Assembly (NCBI GenBank): GCA_027886175.1
Contig: JAJNNQ010000139.1
Coordinates: 124,001 to 188,000, forward strand
Reading direction: 5' to 3'
DNA from: Phylloscopus collybita
Lineage: Eukaryota > Chordata > Aves > Passeriformes > Phylloscopidae
Length of the DNA stretch: 64,000 nucleotides
Shown here in pieces: positions 1-11,736 of this stretch. Below the pieces are notes generated by a model, which did not search any database, was not told the DNA's origin, and saw nothing but the letters and a program-made list of their open reading frames with translations. The first letter of the stretch is position 1; each line of letters starts with the position of its first letter. The position numbers and the translations under genes are program-made.

Positions 1-3
1 TTT

Positions 4-194
4 CCCATGGAAAAGGGCCACCGTTCGTGTCTAATGCTGTCTGCCTGCCACTGGGCTTTTACCTGCTGAAATTCCATACAAATGAGGATATCTCCCCGAT
101 GCAATCAGCCACCAGACGGAAGTTTGTTTGCCCTTGTACTGCCAAAGGCCTCCTAAAACCTGACATCAGGAACGTGGCTTGGAGACTTTGGCTG
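4..194 (+). repeat. Example of the short (191-bp) satellite monomer
   Basis: This is a representative short monomer, counted from one CCCATGG marker to the next. It has a single CTGAAATTCCATAC step before the GAGGATATCTCC element. It contains EcoRV (GATATC), StuI (AGGCCT) and NcoI (CCATGG) sites at the phases where most other monomers carry them. Length 191 leaves remainder 2 on division by 3, so the reading frame shifts from one short monomer to the next and open frames normally end within about 75-90 codons. Confidence 0.9.
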
Positions 195-386
195 CCCATG
201 GGAAAAGGGCCACCGTTCATGTCTAATGCTGTCTGCGTGCCACTGGGCTTCTACCTGCTGAAGTTCCATACAAATGAGGATATCTCCCCGATGCAATCAA
301 CCACCAGACGGAAGTTTGTCTACTTTTGTAGTGTCAAAGGCCTCCTGGAAACGGACATCAAGAACGTGGGGTGGAGACTTTGGTTT

Positions 387-588
387 CCCATAAAAATGGG
401 CCACCGTTTGTGTCTAATGCTATGTGCCTGCCACTGGGCTTCTTCCTACTAAAATTCCACTAAAACTCCATAGAAATGAGGATATCTCCCAGGTGCAATC
501 TACAACCAGATGGAAGTTTCTCTGCCCTTATATTGGAAAACGCCTCCTACAAAGTGACATCAGCAACATGGGGTGGAGATTTTGGTTT
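387..588 (+). repeat. Example of the long (202-bp) satellite monomer
   Basis: This is a representative long monomer. Relative to the short form it has 11 extra bases where the ACTAAAATTCC step is repeated in tandem (around 449-476, second step slightly altered), just before ATAGAAATGAGGATATC. The duplication sits in the most AT-rich part of the monomer. One short plus one long monomer is 393 bp, which is divisible by three. Confidence 0.9.
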
Positions 589-1469
589 CCCATGGAAAAG
601 GGCCACTGTTCGTGTCTAATGCTGTCTGCCTGCCACTGGAGTTATGCCTACTGAAATTCCTCACAAATGAGGATATTTCCCAGATGGAATCTCCCACCAG
701 TTGGAAGATTGTTTGCCCTTCTAGTGCCAAAGGCCTCCTAAAAACTGACATCAGGAACCTGGGTTGGAGACTTTGGTTTCTCATGGAAATGGGCCACCGT
801 TCGTGTCTAATAATGTCTGTCGGCCATTGGGCTTCTACCTACGAAAATTCCACTGAAATTCCATACAAATGAAGACATCTCCCGGGTGCAGTCTACCGCC
901 AGATATAAGTTTTTCTGCCCTTGTATTTCCAAAGGCCTTCTATAAACTGACATGAGGAGCCTGGAGTGGACACTTTGGTTTCCCATGGATATGGGCCAGC
1001 GTTCGTGTGTAAAGCAGTCTGCCTGCTGCTGGATTTCTGCCTACTTTAATACCACTGAAATTCCATAAAAATGAGGATATCTCCCAGGTGCAATCTACCA
1101 CCAGACGGAAGTTTTTCTGCCCTTGTACTTCCAAAGGCCTCTTACAAACTAATATCAGGAACGTGGGGTACAGACTTCGGTTTCCCATGGAAAAGGACCA
1201 CCATTTGTGTCTAATGCTGTCTGCCTGCCACTGGGGTTATGCCTGCTGAAATTCCTCACAAATGAGGATATCTCCCGCACGGAATCTACCACCAGTTGGA
1301 AGTTTATCTGCCCTTGTAGTGCCAAAGGCCTCCTACAAACTGACATCAGGCACGTGAGATGGAGACTTTGGTTTCCCAAGGAAATGGACCACAGTTCGTG
1401 TCTAATGCTGTCTGCGAGACACTGGGCTTATGCCGACTAAAATTCCACTAAAATTCTATACAAATGAGG

Positions 1470-1471
1470 AT
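1470..1471. other. Uninterrupted counterpart of the 499-bp repeat entry site
   Basis: HOR phase 1,470/1,471 in copy H0 reads CAAATGAGGATGTCTCCCAG straight through. The same is true at 40,351/40,352 in copy H2. These show the satellite before the 499-bp repeat joined it at 13,206 and 59,332. Confidence 0.8.
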
Positions 1472-1611
1472 GTCTCCCAGGTGCAATCTACCACCAGATG
1501 GAAGTTTGTCTGCCCCTGAAGAGCCAAAGGCTTCCTACAAATTGACATCAAGAACCTGAGGCAGAGACTTTGGTTTCCCATGGAAAAGGGCCACCGTTCG
1601 CGTCTAATGCT

Positions 1612-1632
1612 GTCTGCCTGCCACTGTGCTTC
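1612..1632. other. Junction of a 785-bp (four-monomer) deletion relative to other HOR copies
   Basis: Left of this point the sequence aligns with 40,4xx at offset 38,881, sharing for example the rare GTTCGCGTCTAAT variant. Right of it the sequence aligns with 41,29x at offset 39,666. The 785 bp between those targets (about 40,508-41,293) are also present on the minus-strand arm near 21.55-22.34 kb. Absence in H0 is therefore best read as a deletion. It is an in-phase loss between homologous positions, as expected of unequal exchange or template switching. Confidence 0.75.
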
Positions 1633-4600
1633 TGCCTGCTGAAATTCCATACAAATGAGGGTATCTCCTCGATTCAATCAAACACAAGACGGAACTTTGT
1701 CTGCCCTTGTAGTGCCAAAGGCCTTTTACAAAATGACACCCGGAACCCGGAGTGGAGGCTTTGGTTTCCCATAGAAATGGGCCATTGTTCGTGTCTAATG
1801 CTGTCTGCCTGCCACTGGGTTTCTTCCTACTAAAATTCCACTAAAATTCCATAGAAATGAGGATATCTCCCAGGTGCAATCTACAACCAGATGGAAGTTT
1901 TTCTGCCCTTATATTGGAAAACGCCTCCTACAATGAGACATCAGCAACGTGGGGTGGAGATTTTGGTTTCCCATGGAAATGGGCCACTGTTCGTGTCCAA
2001 TGCTGTCTGCGTGCCACTTGGCTTCTGCCTTCTGAAATCCCATACAAATGAGCATATCTCGCCGATGCAATCAACCACCAGATGGAAGTTTGTCTGCCCT
2101 TTTAATGCCAAAGGCCTCCTACAAACTGACATGAGGAGCCTGGGTTGGAGACTTTGGTTTCCCATGGATATTGGCCAGCGTTCGTGTGCAATGCTGTCTG
2201 CCTGCCGCTGGACTTCTGCCTACTAAAATACCACTAAAATTCCATACAAATGGCGATATCTCCCAGGTCCAATCTACCACCAGATGGAAATTTTTCTGCC
2301 CTTGTAGTTCCATTCGCCTCTTAATGACTGACATCAGGAACGTGGGATGGAGACTTTGTTTTCCCATGGAAAAGGGCACCGTTCGTGTCTAATGCTATCT
2401 GCCTGCCACTGGGGTTATGCCTTCTGAAATTCCTCACAAATGAGGATATCTCCCAGGTGCAATCTACCACCAGATGGAAGTTTGTCTGCCCTTGTAGTTC
2501 CAAAGCCCTCCTACAAACTGACATCAGGAACGTGAGGTGGAGACTTTGGTTTCCCATGGAAAAGGTCCATTGTTCGTGTCTAATGCTGTCTGCCTGCCAC
2601 TGGGCTTATGCCTACTAAAATTCCACTAAAATTCTATACAAATGAGGATATCTCCCAGGTGCAATCTACCACCAGATAGAAGTTTGTCTGCCCTTGTAAT
2701 TCCAAAGGCCTTCTAGAAATTGTCATCCGGAACCTGGGGCGGAGACTTTGGTTTCCCATGGAAAAGGGCCACCGTTCGTGTCTAATGCTGTCTGCCTGCC
2801 ACTGGGCTTATGGGTACTAAAATTACATACAAATGTGGATATCTCCCAGATGCAATATGCCACCAATTGGAAGTTTGTCCCCTCTTGTAGTGCCAGAGGC
2901 CTCCTAGAAAATGACATCAGGATCATGGGTTGGAGACTTTGGTTTCCTATGGAAATGGGCCACTATTCATGTCTAATTCTGTCTACATGCTGCTGGGATT
3001 CTGCCTACTAAAATTCCACTAAAATTCCATAAAAATGAGTATATCTCCCAGCTACAACCTAACACCAGATGGAAGTTTCTCTGCCCTTGTATTTCCAAAG
3101 GCCTCCTACAAACTGCCATCAGGAACCTAGGGTGGAGACTTTGGTTTCCCATGGAAAAGGTCCATTGTTCGTGTCTAATGCTGTCTGCCTGCCACTGGGT
3201 TTCTGCCTGCTGAAATTCCATACAAATGAGGATATCTCCTCGATGCAATCAACCACCAGATGGAACTTTGTCTGCTCTTGTAGTGCCAAAGGCCTCCTAC
3301 AAACTCACATCCGGAACCCGGAGTGGAGACTTTGGTTTCCCATGGAAATGGGCCAGCGTTCGTGTCTAATGACTTGCGTCTACCACTAGGCTTCTGCCTA
3401 TTAAAATCCCACTAAAATTCCATACAAATGAGGATGTCTCCCAGGTGCAATCTACCACCAGATGGAAGTTTGTCTGCCTCTGTAGTGTCAAATGCCTCCT
3501 AAAAACTGACGTCAGGAACGTGGGGTGGAGACTTTGGTTTCCCATGGAAAAGGGGCACCGTTCGTGTCTAATGCTGTCTGCCTGTCACTGGTGTTATGCC
3601 TGCTGAAATACCTCACAAATGAGGATATCTCCCAGATGCAATATGCCAGCAGTTGGAAGTTTGTCTCCTCCTGTAGTGCCAGAGGTCTCCTAAAAATTGA
3701 CATCAGGAACGTGGGGTGGAGACTTTCTTTTTCCATGGAAAGAGGCCACCGTTCGTGTCTAATGCTGTCTGCCTGCCAGTGGGCATATGCCTACCAAAGT
3801 CCCATATATATGAGGATATCTCCCAAATGCAATTTCCCACCAGATGAAAGTTTGTCTGCCCTTTTAATGCCAAAGGCCTCCTACAAACTGACATGAGGAG
3901 CCTGGGTTGGAGACTTTGGTTTCCCATGGATATTGGCCAGCGTTCGTGTGTAATGCTGTCTGCCTGCCGCTGGACTTCTGCCTACTAAAATTCCACTAAA
4001 ATTCTATACAAATGAGGATATCTCCCAGGTGCAATCTACCACCAGATGGAAGTTTGTCTGCCCTTGTAGTTCCAAAGGCCTCCTACAAACTGACATCAGG
4101 AACGTGAGGTGGAGACTTTGGTTTCCCATGGAAAAGGTCCATTGTTCATGTCTAATGCTGTCTGCGTGCCACTGGGCTTCTGCCTGCTGAAATTCCATAC
4201 AAATGAGGATATCTCCTCGATGCAATCAACCACCAGACGGAACTTTGTCTGCCCTTCTAGTGCCAAACGCCTCCTTCAAACTGACATCAGGATCCTGGAT
4301 TGGAAACTTTGGTTTCCAATGGAAATGGCCCAGCGTTCGTGTCTAATGATGTGTGCCTGCCACGAGGCTTCTGCCTATTAGAATTCCACTAAAATTTCAT
4401 ACAAATGAGGATGTCTCCCATGTGCAATCTACCACCAGATGGAAGTTTGTCTGCCCCTGTAGAGCCAAAGGCTTCCTACAAATTGACATCAGGAACCTGG
4501 GGCGGAGACTTTGGTTTCCCATTGAAAAGGACCACCGTTCCTGTCTAATGCTGTCTGCCTGGCACTGTGGTTATGACTGCTGAAGTTCAATACAAATGAG

Positions 4601-6469
4601 GATATCTCCCAGGTGCAATCTACCACCTGGTGGACGTTTGTTTGCCCTCCTTGTGCCAAAGGCCTCGTAAAAACTGACATCAGGAACCTGGGGTGGAGAC
4701 TTTGGTTTCCCAAGGTAATGGGCCACCGTTTGCGGCTAATGCTGCCTGCCAGCCACTGGGCTTATGCCTACTAAAATTCCACTAAAATTCTACACAAATG
4801 AGGATATCTCCCAGGTGCAATCTATAACCAGATGGAAGTTTGTCTGCCCTTGTAGTTCCAAACGCCTCCTAAAAACTGAAATCAGGAACGTGGGTTGGAG
4901 ACTTTCTTCTCCCATGGAAATGGGCCACCGTTTGTGTCTAATGCTATGTGCCTGCCACTGGGCTTCTTCCTACTAAAATTCCACTAAAATTCCATAGAAA
5001 TGAGGATATCTCCCAGGTGCAATCTACCACCAGATGGAAGTTTCTCTGCCCTTATATTAGAAAACGCCTCCTACAAAGTGACATCAGCAACGTGGGGTGG
5101 AGGTTTTGGTTTCCCATGGAAAAGGTCCATTGTTCGTGTCTAATGCTGTCTGCCTGTCACTGGGGTTATGCCTGCTGAAATTCCTCACAAATGAAGATAT
5201 CTCCCAGATGCAATATGCCAGCAGTTGGAAGTTTGTCTCCACTTGTAGTGCCAGAGGCCTCCTAAAAACAGACATCAGGAACGTGGGTTGGAGACTTTGT
5301 TTTCCCATGGAAAAGAGGCCACCGTTCGTGTCTAATGCTGTCTGCCTGCCAGTGGGCATAAGCCTACCAAAGTTCCATACATATGAGGATATCTCCCAAA
5401 TGCAATTTCCCACCAGATGGAAGTTTGTCTGCCCTTGCAGTTACAAACGCCTCTTAAAAACTGAAATCAGGAACGTGGGTTGGAGACTTTCTTCTCCCAT
5501 GGAAATGGGCCAGCGTTCGTGTCTAATGATGTGTGCCTGCCACTAGGCTTCTGCCTATTAAAATTCCACTAAAATTCCATACAAATGAGGATGTCTCCCA
5601 GGTGCAATCTACTACCAGATGGAAGTTTGTGTGCCCATTTAGAGCCAAAGGCTTCTTACAAACTGACATCAGGAACGTGCGGTGGAGACTTTGGTTTCCC
5701 ATGGAAATAGGCCACCGTTTGTGTATAATGCTATGTGCCTGCCACTGGGATTATGCCTAGTAAAATCCCATACAAAGGAGGATATCTCCCAGATGGAGTC
5801 TACCACCAGTTGAAAGTTTGTCTGCCCTTGTAATGCCAACGGCCTCCTACAAATTGACATCAGGAATCTGGAAAGGACGCTTTGGTTTCCCATGGAAAAG
5901 GGCCACCCTTGGTGTTTAATGCTGTCTGCCTGCCAGTGGGCATATGCCTACTAAAATTCCCTACAAATGAGGATATCTCCCAAATGCAATTTCCCACCAG
6001 ATGGAAGTTTGTCTGCCCTTTTAATGCCAAAGTCCTCCGACAACCTGACATCAGGAATGTGGGATGGAGACTTTGGTTTCCCTAGGAAACGGGCCACTGT
6101 TCCTGTCTAATTCTCTCTGCCTTCCGCTGGGATTCTGCCTACTAACATTCCACTAAAATTCCATAGAAATGAGGATATCTCCCAGGTGCAATCTACAACC
6201 AGATGGAAGTTTCTCTGCCCTTATATTGGAAAACGCCTCCTACAAAGTGACATTTGCAACATGGGGTGGAGATTTTGGTTTCCCATGGAAAAGGGCCACT
6301 CTTTGTGTCTAATGCTGTCTACCTGTCACTGGGGTTATGCCTGTTGAAATTCCTCACAAATGAGGATATCTCCCCGGTGCAATCAACCACCAGATGGAAG
6401 TGTGTCTGCCCTTGTAGTGCCAAAAGCCTCCTTCAAACCGACATCAGGAACATAGTATGGATAATTTGT

Positions 6470-6483
6470 TTTTCCATGGAAAA
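6470..6483. promoter_or_regulatory. 14-bp perfect dyad TTTTCCATGGAAAA in a monomer (example)
   Basis: This perfect inverted repeat is centred on the NcoI site. Most monomers carry a near version (TTTCCCATGGAAA, with one extra C); monomers of the ATAATTTGTTTTTCC type carry the perfect form (also TTTCCATGGAAA at 11,547-11,558). Short dyads of this kind are a known feature of some centromeric satellites; no function is shown here. Confidence 0.45.
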
Positions 6484-7689
6484 GGGCCACCGTTCCTGTC
6501 TAATGCTGTCTGCCTGGCACTGTGGTTATGACTGCTGAAGTTCCTCACAAATGAGGATATCTCCCACACGGCATCTACCACCAGTTGGAAGTTTGTCTGC
6601 CCTTGTAGTGCCAAAGGACTCCTAAAAACTGACATCAGGAACAAAGGGTGGAGACATTGTTTTCCCATGGAAATGGACCACCGTTCGTGTCTAATGCTGT
6701 CTGCCTGCCACTGGGGTTTTGCCTACTAAAATTCCACTAAAATTCTATTTAAATGAGGATATCTCCCAGGTGCAATCTACCACCAGATGGAAGTTTGTCT
6801 GCCCTTGTAGGTCCTAAGGCCTCCTACAAACTGACATCAGGAACGTGAGATGGAGACTTTGGTTTCTCATGGAAAAGGTCCATTGTTCGTGTCTAATGCT
6901 GTCTGCATGCCAATGGGTTCCTGCCTGCTGAAATTCCATACAAATGAGGATATCTCCTCGATGCAATCAACCACCAGACGGAACTTTGTCGGCCCTTGTA
7001 GTGCCAAAGGCCTCCTACAAACTGACACCAGGAACCTGGAGTGGAAACTTTGGTTTCCATGGAAAAGGGCCACCGTTCTTCTCTGATGCTGTCTGCTGGC
7101 CACTCGGCTTCTGCATACTAAAATTCCAATAAAATTCCATACAAATAAGGATATCTCCATGATGGAATATACAACGAGATGGAATTTTGTAGACCTTGTA
7201 GTCCAAAGGCCTCCTGCAAACTGACATCAGGAACGTGGGGTGGAGACTTTGGTTTTCCAAGGAAAAGGTCCACCGTTCCTGTCTAATGCTGTCCGCCTGT
7301 CACATGGCTTATGGCTGCAAAAATTGCATACAAATGAGGATATCTCCCAGGTGCAATCTACCACCAGTTGGAAGTTTTTCTAACATTGTAGTGCCAAAGG
7401 CCTCCTACCAACTGACACCAGGAGACTGGGGTAGAGACCTTCGTGTCCCATGAAAAAGAGGCACCGTTTGTGTTTTATGCTCTCTGCCGATCATTTGGAT
7501 TCTGCCTACTAAAATTCCACTAAAATTCCATGCAAATGAGGATATCTATCACGTGCAATCTACCACCAGTTGGATGTTTGTCTACCCTTATAGTGCCAAA
7601 AGCCTCGTATAAATTATCATCAGGAATGTGGGGTGGAGACTTTGGTTTCCCATGAAAAAGCCACCGTTCGTGTCTAATGCTGTCTGCCT

Positions 7690-7720
7690 GGCACTGGGGT
7701 TATGACTGCTGAAGTTCCAT
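7690..7720. other. Junction of a large HOR deletion (about 6.46 kb relative to copy H2)
   Basis: Sequence up to about 7,696 follows 47,362 (shared GAAAAAGCCACCGTTCGTG and CTGGCACTGG variants). From about 7,716 it follows 53,841 onward (CAATATGCCACCAGACGG variant). The H2 sequence between those targets is 6.46 kb: it holds the second copy of a 2,744-bp tandem duplication plus about 3.7 kb of other monomers. Part of that 3.7 kb also occurs on the minus arm (about 16.5-18.1 kb), so H0 seems to have lost it. Confidence 0.75.
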
Positions 7721-10700
7721 ACAAATGAGGATATCTCCCAGATGCAATATGCCACCAGACGGAACTTTGTCTGCCCTTGTAGTGCCAAAGGCCTCCTACA
7801 TACTGACATCAGGAACCTGGAGTGGAGACTTTGGTTTCCCATGGAAATGGGACAGCGTTCGTGTCTAATGATGTTTGCCTGCCACTAGGATTCTGCCTAT
7901 TAAAATTACAATAAAATTCCATACCATTGACGATGTCTCTCACGTGCAATCTAACACCAAATGGAAGTTTGTCTGCCCCTGTAGAGCAAAAGGCTTCCTA
8001 CAAAATGACATCAAGAAGCTGGGGCAGAGACTTTGGTTTCCCATGGCAAAGGGCCACGGTTCCTGTCTAATGCTGTCTGCCTGCCACTGGGCTTATGGCT
8101 ACTAAAATTACATACAAATGAGGATATCTCCCAGATGCAATATGCCACCAGTTGGAAGTTTGTCTCGTCTTGTAGTGCCAGAGGCCTCCTAGAAAATGAC
8201 ATCAGGAACCTGGGGTGGAGACTTTGGTTTCCCATGGAAATGGGCCACTATTCATGTCTAATTTTTTCTGCCTGCCGCTGGGATTCTGCCTACTAAAATT
8301 CCACTAAAATTCCATGCAAATGCGAATATCTCCCGGGTGCAATCAAACACCAGATGGAAGTTTCTCTGCCCTTGTATTGCCAAAGACCTCCTTCAAACTG
8401 ACATCAGGATCATAGGATGGATAATTTGTCTTTCCATGGAAAAGGACCACCGTTCCTGTCTAATGCTGTCTGCCTGGCACTGTGGTTATGACTGCTGAAG
8501 TTCCATACAAATGAGGATATCTCCCAGATGCAATATGCCACCAGATGGAAGTTTGTCTGCTCTAGCAGTGCCAAAGGCCTCCTTCAAACTGACATTCGGA
8601 ACCTGGCCTGGAGACATTGGCTTCCTACGGAAAAGGTCCACCGTTCATTTTTAATGCGGTCGGTCTGCAACTGGGATTCTGAGTACTATAATTCCACTAA
8701 AATTCTATACAAATGAGGATATCTCCCAGGTGCAATCTACCACCAGATGTTAGTTTGTCTGCTCTTGCAGTGCCAAAGGCCTCCTTTATACTGACATTCG
8801 GAACCTGGCCTGGAGACTTTGGTTTCCTATGGAAAAGGCCCACCGTTCGTGTTTAATTCTCTCTGTCTGCAACTGGGCTTCTGAGTACTAAAATACCACT
8901 AAAATTCCATGCAAATAAGGACATCTACGAGGTGCGATCCACCACTAGATGGAAGTTTGTCTGCCCTTGTAGTGCCAAAGGCCTCCTACAAACTGACAGC
9001 AGGAGCCTGGGTTGGAGACTTTGTTTTCCCATGGAAAAGGGCCACCGTTCGTGTCTAATGTTGTCTGCCTGCCACTGGGCTTCTATCTGCTGAAATTCCA
9101 TACAAATGAGGATATCTTCCCGATGCAATCAACCACCAGACGGAAGTTTCTCTGCCCTTGTACTGTCAATGGCCTACTAAAACCTGACATCGGGAACGTG
9201 GTGTGGAGACTTTGGCTTCCCTAGGAAAAGGACCACCGTTCCTGTCTAATGCGGTCTGCCTGGCACTGTGGTTATGAATGCTGAAGGTCCATACAAATGA
9301 GGATATCTCCCAGGAGCAATCTACCACCAGGTGGAAGTTTGTCTGCCCTTGTAGTGCCAAAGGCCTTCTAGTAACGGACATCAGAAATGTGGGGTAGAGA
9401 CTTTGGTTTCCCTATAAAAATGGGCCACCGTTCGTGTCTAATGCTGTCTGCCTGCCACTGGGGATCTTCGTAATAAAATTCCAATAAAATTCCATAGAAA
9501 TGAGGATAACTCCCAGGTGCAATCTACCACCAGATGGAAGTTTTTCTGCCTGTATGTTGGAAAAGGCCTCCTACAAAGTGACATCAGCAATGAGCGCGGA
9601 GATTTGGGTTTCCCATGGAAATGGGCCACCTTTCGTGTCTAATGGTGTCTGCCTGCCACTGGGATTATGCCTTGTAAAATCCCATACAAATGAGGATATC
9701 TTCCAGAGAGAGTCTACCACCAGATGAAAGTTTTTCTGCCCTTGTAATGCCAATGGCCTCCTACACACTGACATCAGGATTCTGGAGAGGACGCTTTGGT
9801 TTCCCATGGAAAAGGGGCACCTTGGTGTTTACTGCTGTCTCCTTGCCACTGGGCTTATGACTACTGAAATTACATACAAATGAGGATATCTCCCTAAACA
9901 AAATTTCCCACCAGATGGAAGTTTGTCTGCCCTTTTAATGCCAAAGGCCTACTAAAAACTGACATCAGGAGCCTGGGTTGGAGACTTTGTTTTCCCATGG
10001 AAAAGGGCCACCGTTCCTCTCTAATGCTGTCTACCTGCCAATGGGCTTCTACCTGATGAAATTCCATACAAATGAGGATATCTCAACGATGGAATCAACC
10101 ACCAGACGGAAGTTTGTCTGCCCTTGTAGTGACAATAGCCTCCTAGAAACGGACATCAGGAACGTGGGGTGGAGATTTTGGTTTCCCATCAAATGGGCCA
10201 TTATTCGTGTCTAATGCTGTCTGCCTGCCACTGGGTTTCTTCCTACTAAAATTCCACTAAATCTCCTTAAAAATGAGGATATCTCCCAGGTGCAATCTAC
10301 AACCAGATGGAAGTTTCTCTGCCCTTATATTGGAAAACGTCTCCTACAAAGTGACATCAGCAACATGGGGTGGAGATTTTGGTTTCCCATGGAAAAGGGC
10401 CACTGTTCGTGTCTAATGCTGTCTGCCTGCCACTGGAGTAATGCCTACTTAAATTCCTCACAAATGAGGACATCTCCCAGATGGAATCTACCACCAGTTG
10501 GAAGTTTGTCTGCCCTCGTAGTGCCAAAGGCCTCCTAAAAACTGACATCAGGAACGTGGGGTGGAGACTTTGCTTTCCCAAGGGAATGGGCCACCGTTTG
10601 TGTCTAATGCTGTCTGCTAGCCACTGGGCTTATGCCTGTTAAATTCCACTAAAATTCTATACAAATGAGGATATCTCCCAGGTGTAATCTAAACTAGATG

Positions 10701-10881
10701 GATGTTTCTCTGCCCTTGTAGTGCCAAAGACCTCCTACAAACTGCCATCAGGAACCTAGGGTGGAGACTTTGGTTTCCCATGTAAAAGGACCACCGTTCC
10801 TGTCTAATGCTGTCTGCCTGTCACTGTGGCTATGACTGCTGCAGTTCCATACAAATGCTGATAAGTCCCAGGTGCAATCTA

Positions 10882-10895
10882 CCACCAGGTGGAAG
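10882..10895 (+). promoter_or_regulatory. CTCF-core-like motif in a monomer (example)
   Basis: CCACCAGGTGGAAG resembles the core of the vertebrate CTCF motif (CCACNAGRKGGCAG-like) with one mismatch, A in place of C. Many monomers carry CCACCAGATGGAAG or CCACCAGGTGGAAG at this phase; the inner CCACCNGGTGG is also a dyad (perfect at 4,623-4,633). Binding is speculative. Confidence 0.3.
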
Positions 10896-11736
10896 TTTGT
10901 CTGCCCTTGAAGTGCCAAAGGCCTCCTAAAAATTGACATCAGGAACGTGCGGTGGAGACTTTGTTTCCCATGGAAATGGGCCACCCTTTTTGTCTAATGC
11001 TATATGCCTGCCACTGGGCTTATGCCTAGTAAAATTCCATAAAAATGAGGATATCTCCCAGATGGAGTCTACCACCAGTTGAAAGTTTGTCTGCCCTTGT
11101 AATGCAACGGCCTCCTACAAACTGACATCAGGAATCTGGAGAGGACGCTTTGGTTTCCCATGGAAAAGGGCCACCCTTGGTGTTTAATGCTGTCTCCTTG
11201 CCACTGACTTATGACTACTGAAATTACATACAAATGAGGATATCTCCCAGACGCAATATGCCACCAGATGGAAATTTGTCTGCTCTTGCAGTGCCAAAGG
11301 CCTCCTTCAAACTGACATTCGGAACCTCACCTGGAGACTTTGGTTTCCTATAGAAAAGGCCCACCATTCATGTTTAATGCTGTCTGTCTGCCATTGGGCT
11401 TCTGAGTACTAAAATACCACTAAAATTCCATAAAAATGAGGATATCTCCCAGGTGCAATCTACCACCAGGTGGAAGTTTGTCAGCCCTTGCAGTGCCAAA
11501 AGCCTCCTAAAAACTGACATCAGGAACATAGGATGGATAATTTGTTTTTCCATGGAAAGGGGCCACTGTTCGTGTCTAATGCTGTCTGCCTGCCAGTGGG
11601 CAGAAGCCTACCAAAATTCCCTACAAATGAGGATATCTCCCAAATGCAATTTCCCACCAGATGGAAGTTTGTCTGCCCTTTTTATGCCAAAGGCCTCCTA
11701 CAAACTGACATCAGGAGCCTGGGTTGGAGACTTTGT

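Larger units (their letters stand above)
1..11736 (+). repeat. Higher-order repeat copy H0 (short form, 11.74 kb)
   Basis: The monomer series beginning at 1 begins again at 11,737 (offset 11,736, held across 11,737-13,206). It also matches the series beginning at 38,882: offset 38,881 up to about 1,620, then 39,666 up to about 7,696, then about 46,125 from about 7,716. The two offset jumps mark blocks missing here: 785 bp and about 6.46 kb. Between the jumps the match is nearly base for base, whereas neighbouring monomers differ clearly, which is the signature of a HOR. The start at 1 is set by the window edge; the homology probably continues upstream. Confidence 0.88.

Noticed and set aside
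27..452. Satellite open frames of about 60-154 codons on both strands (METLVSHGKGP... and MGNQSLHPTFLMSV... families)
   Set aside because: They recur at every monomer in both orientations, start at the same CCATGG, end at fixed phases, show no known domain, and vary like neutral repeats. They are frame effects of a 191/202-bp tandem repeat.
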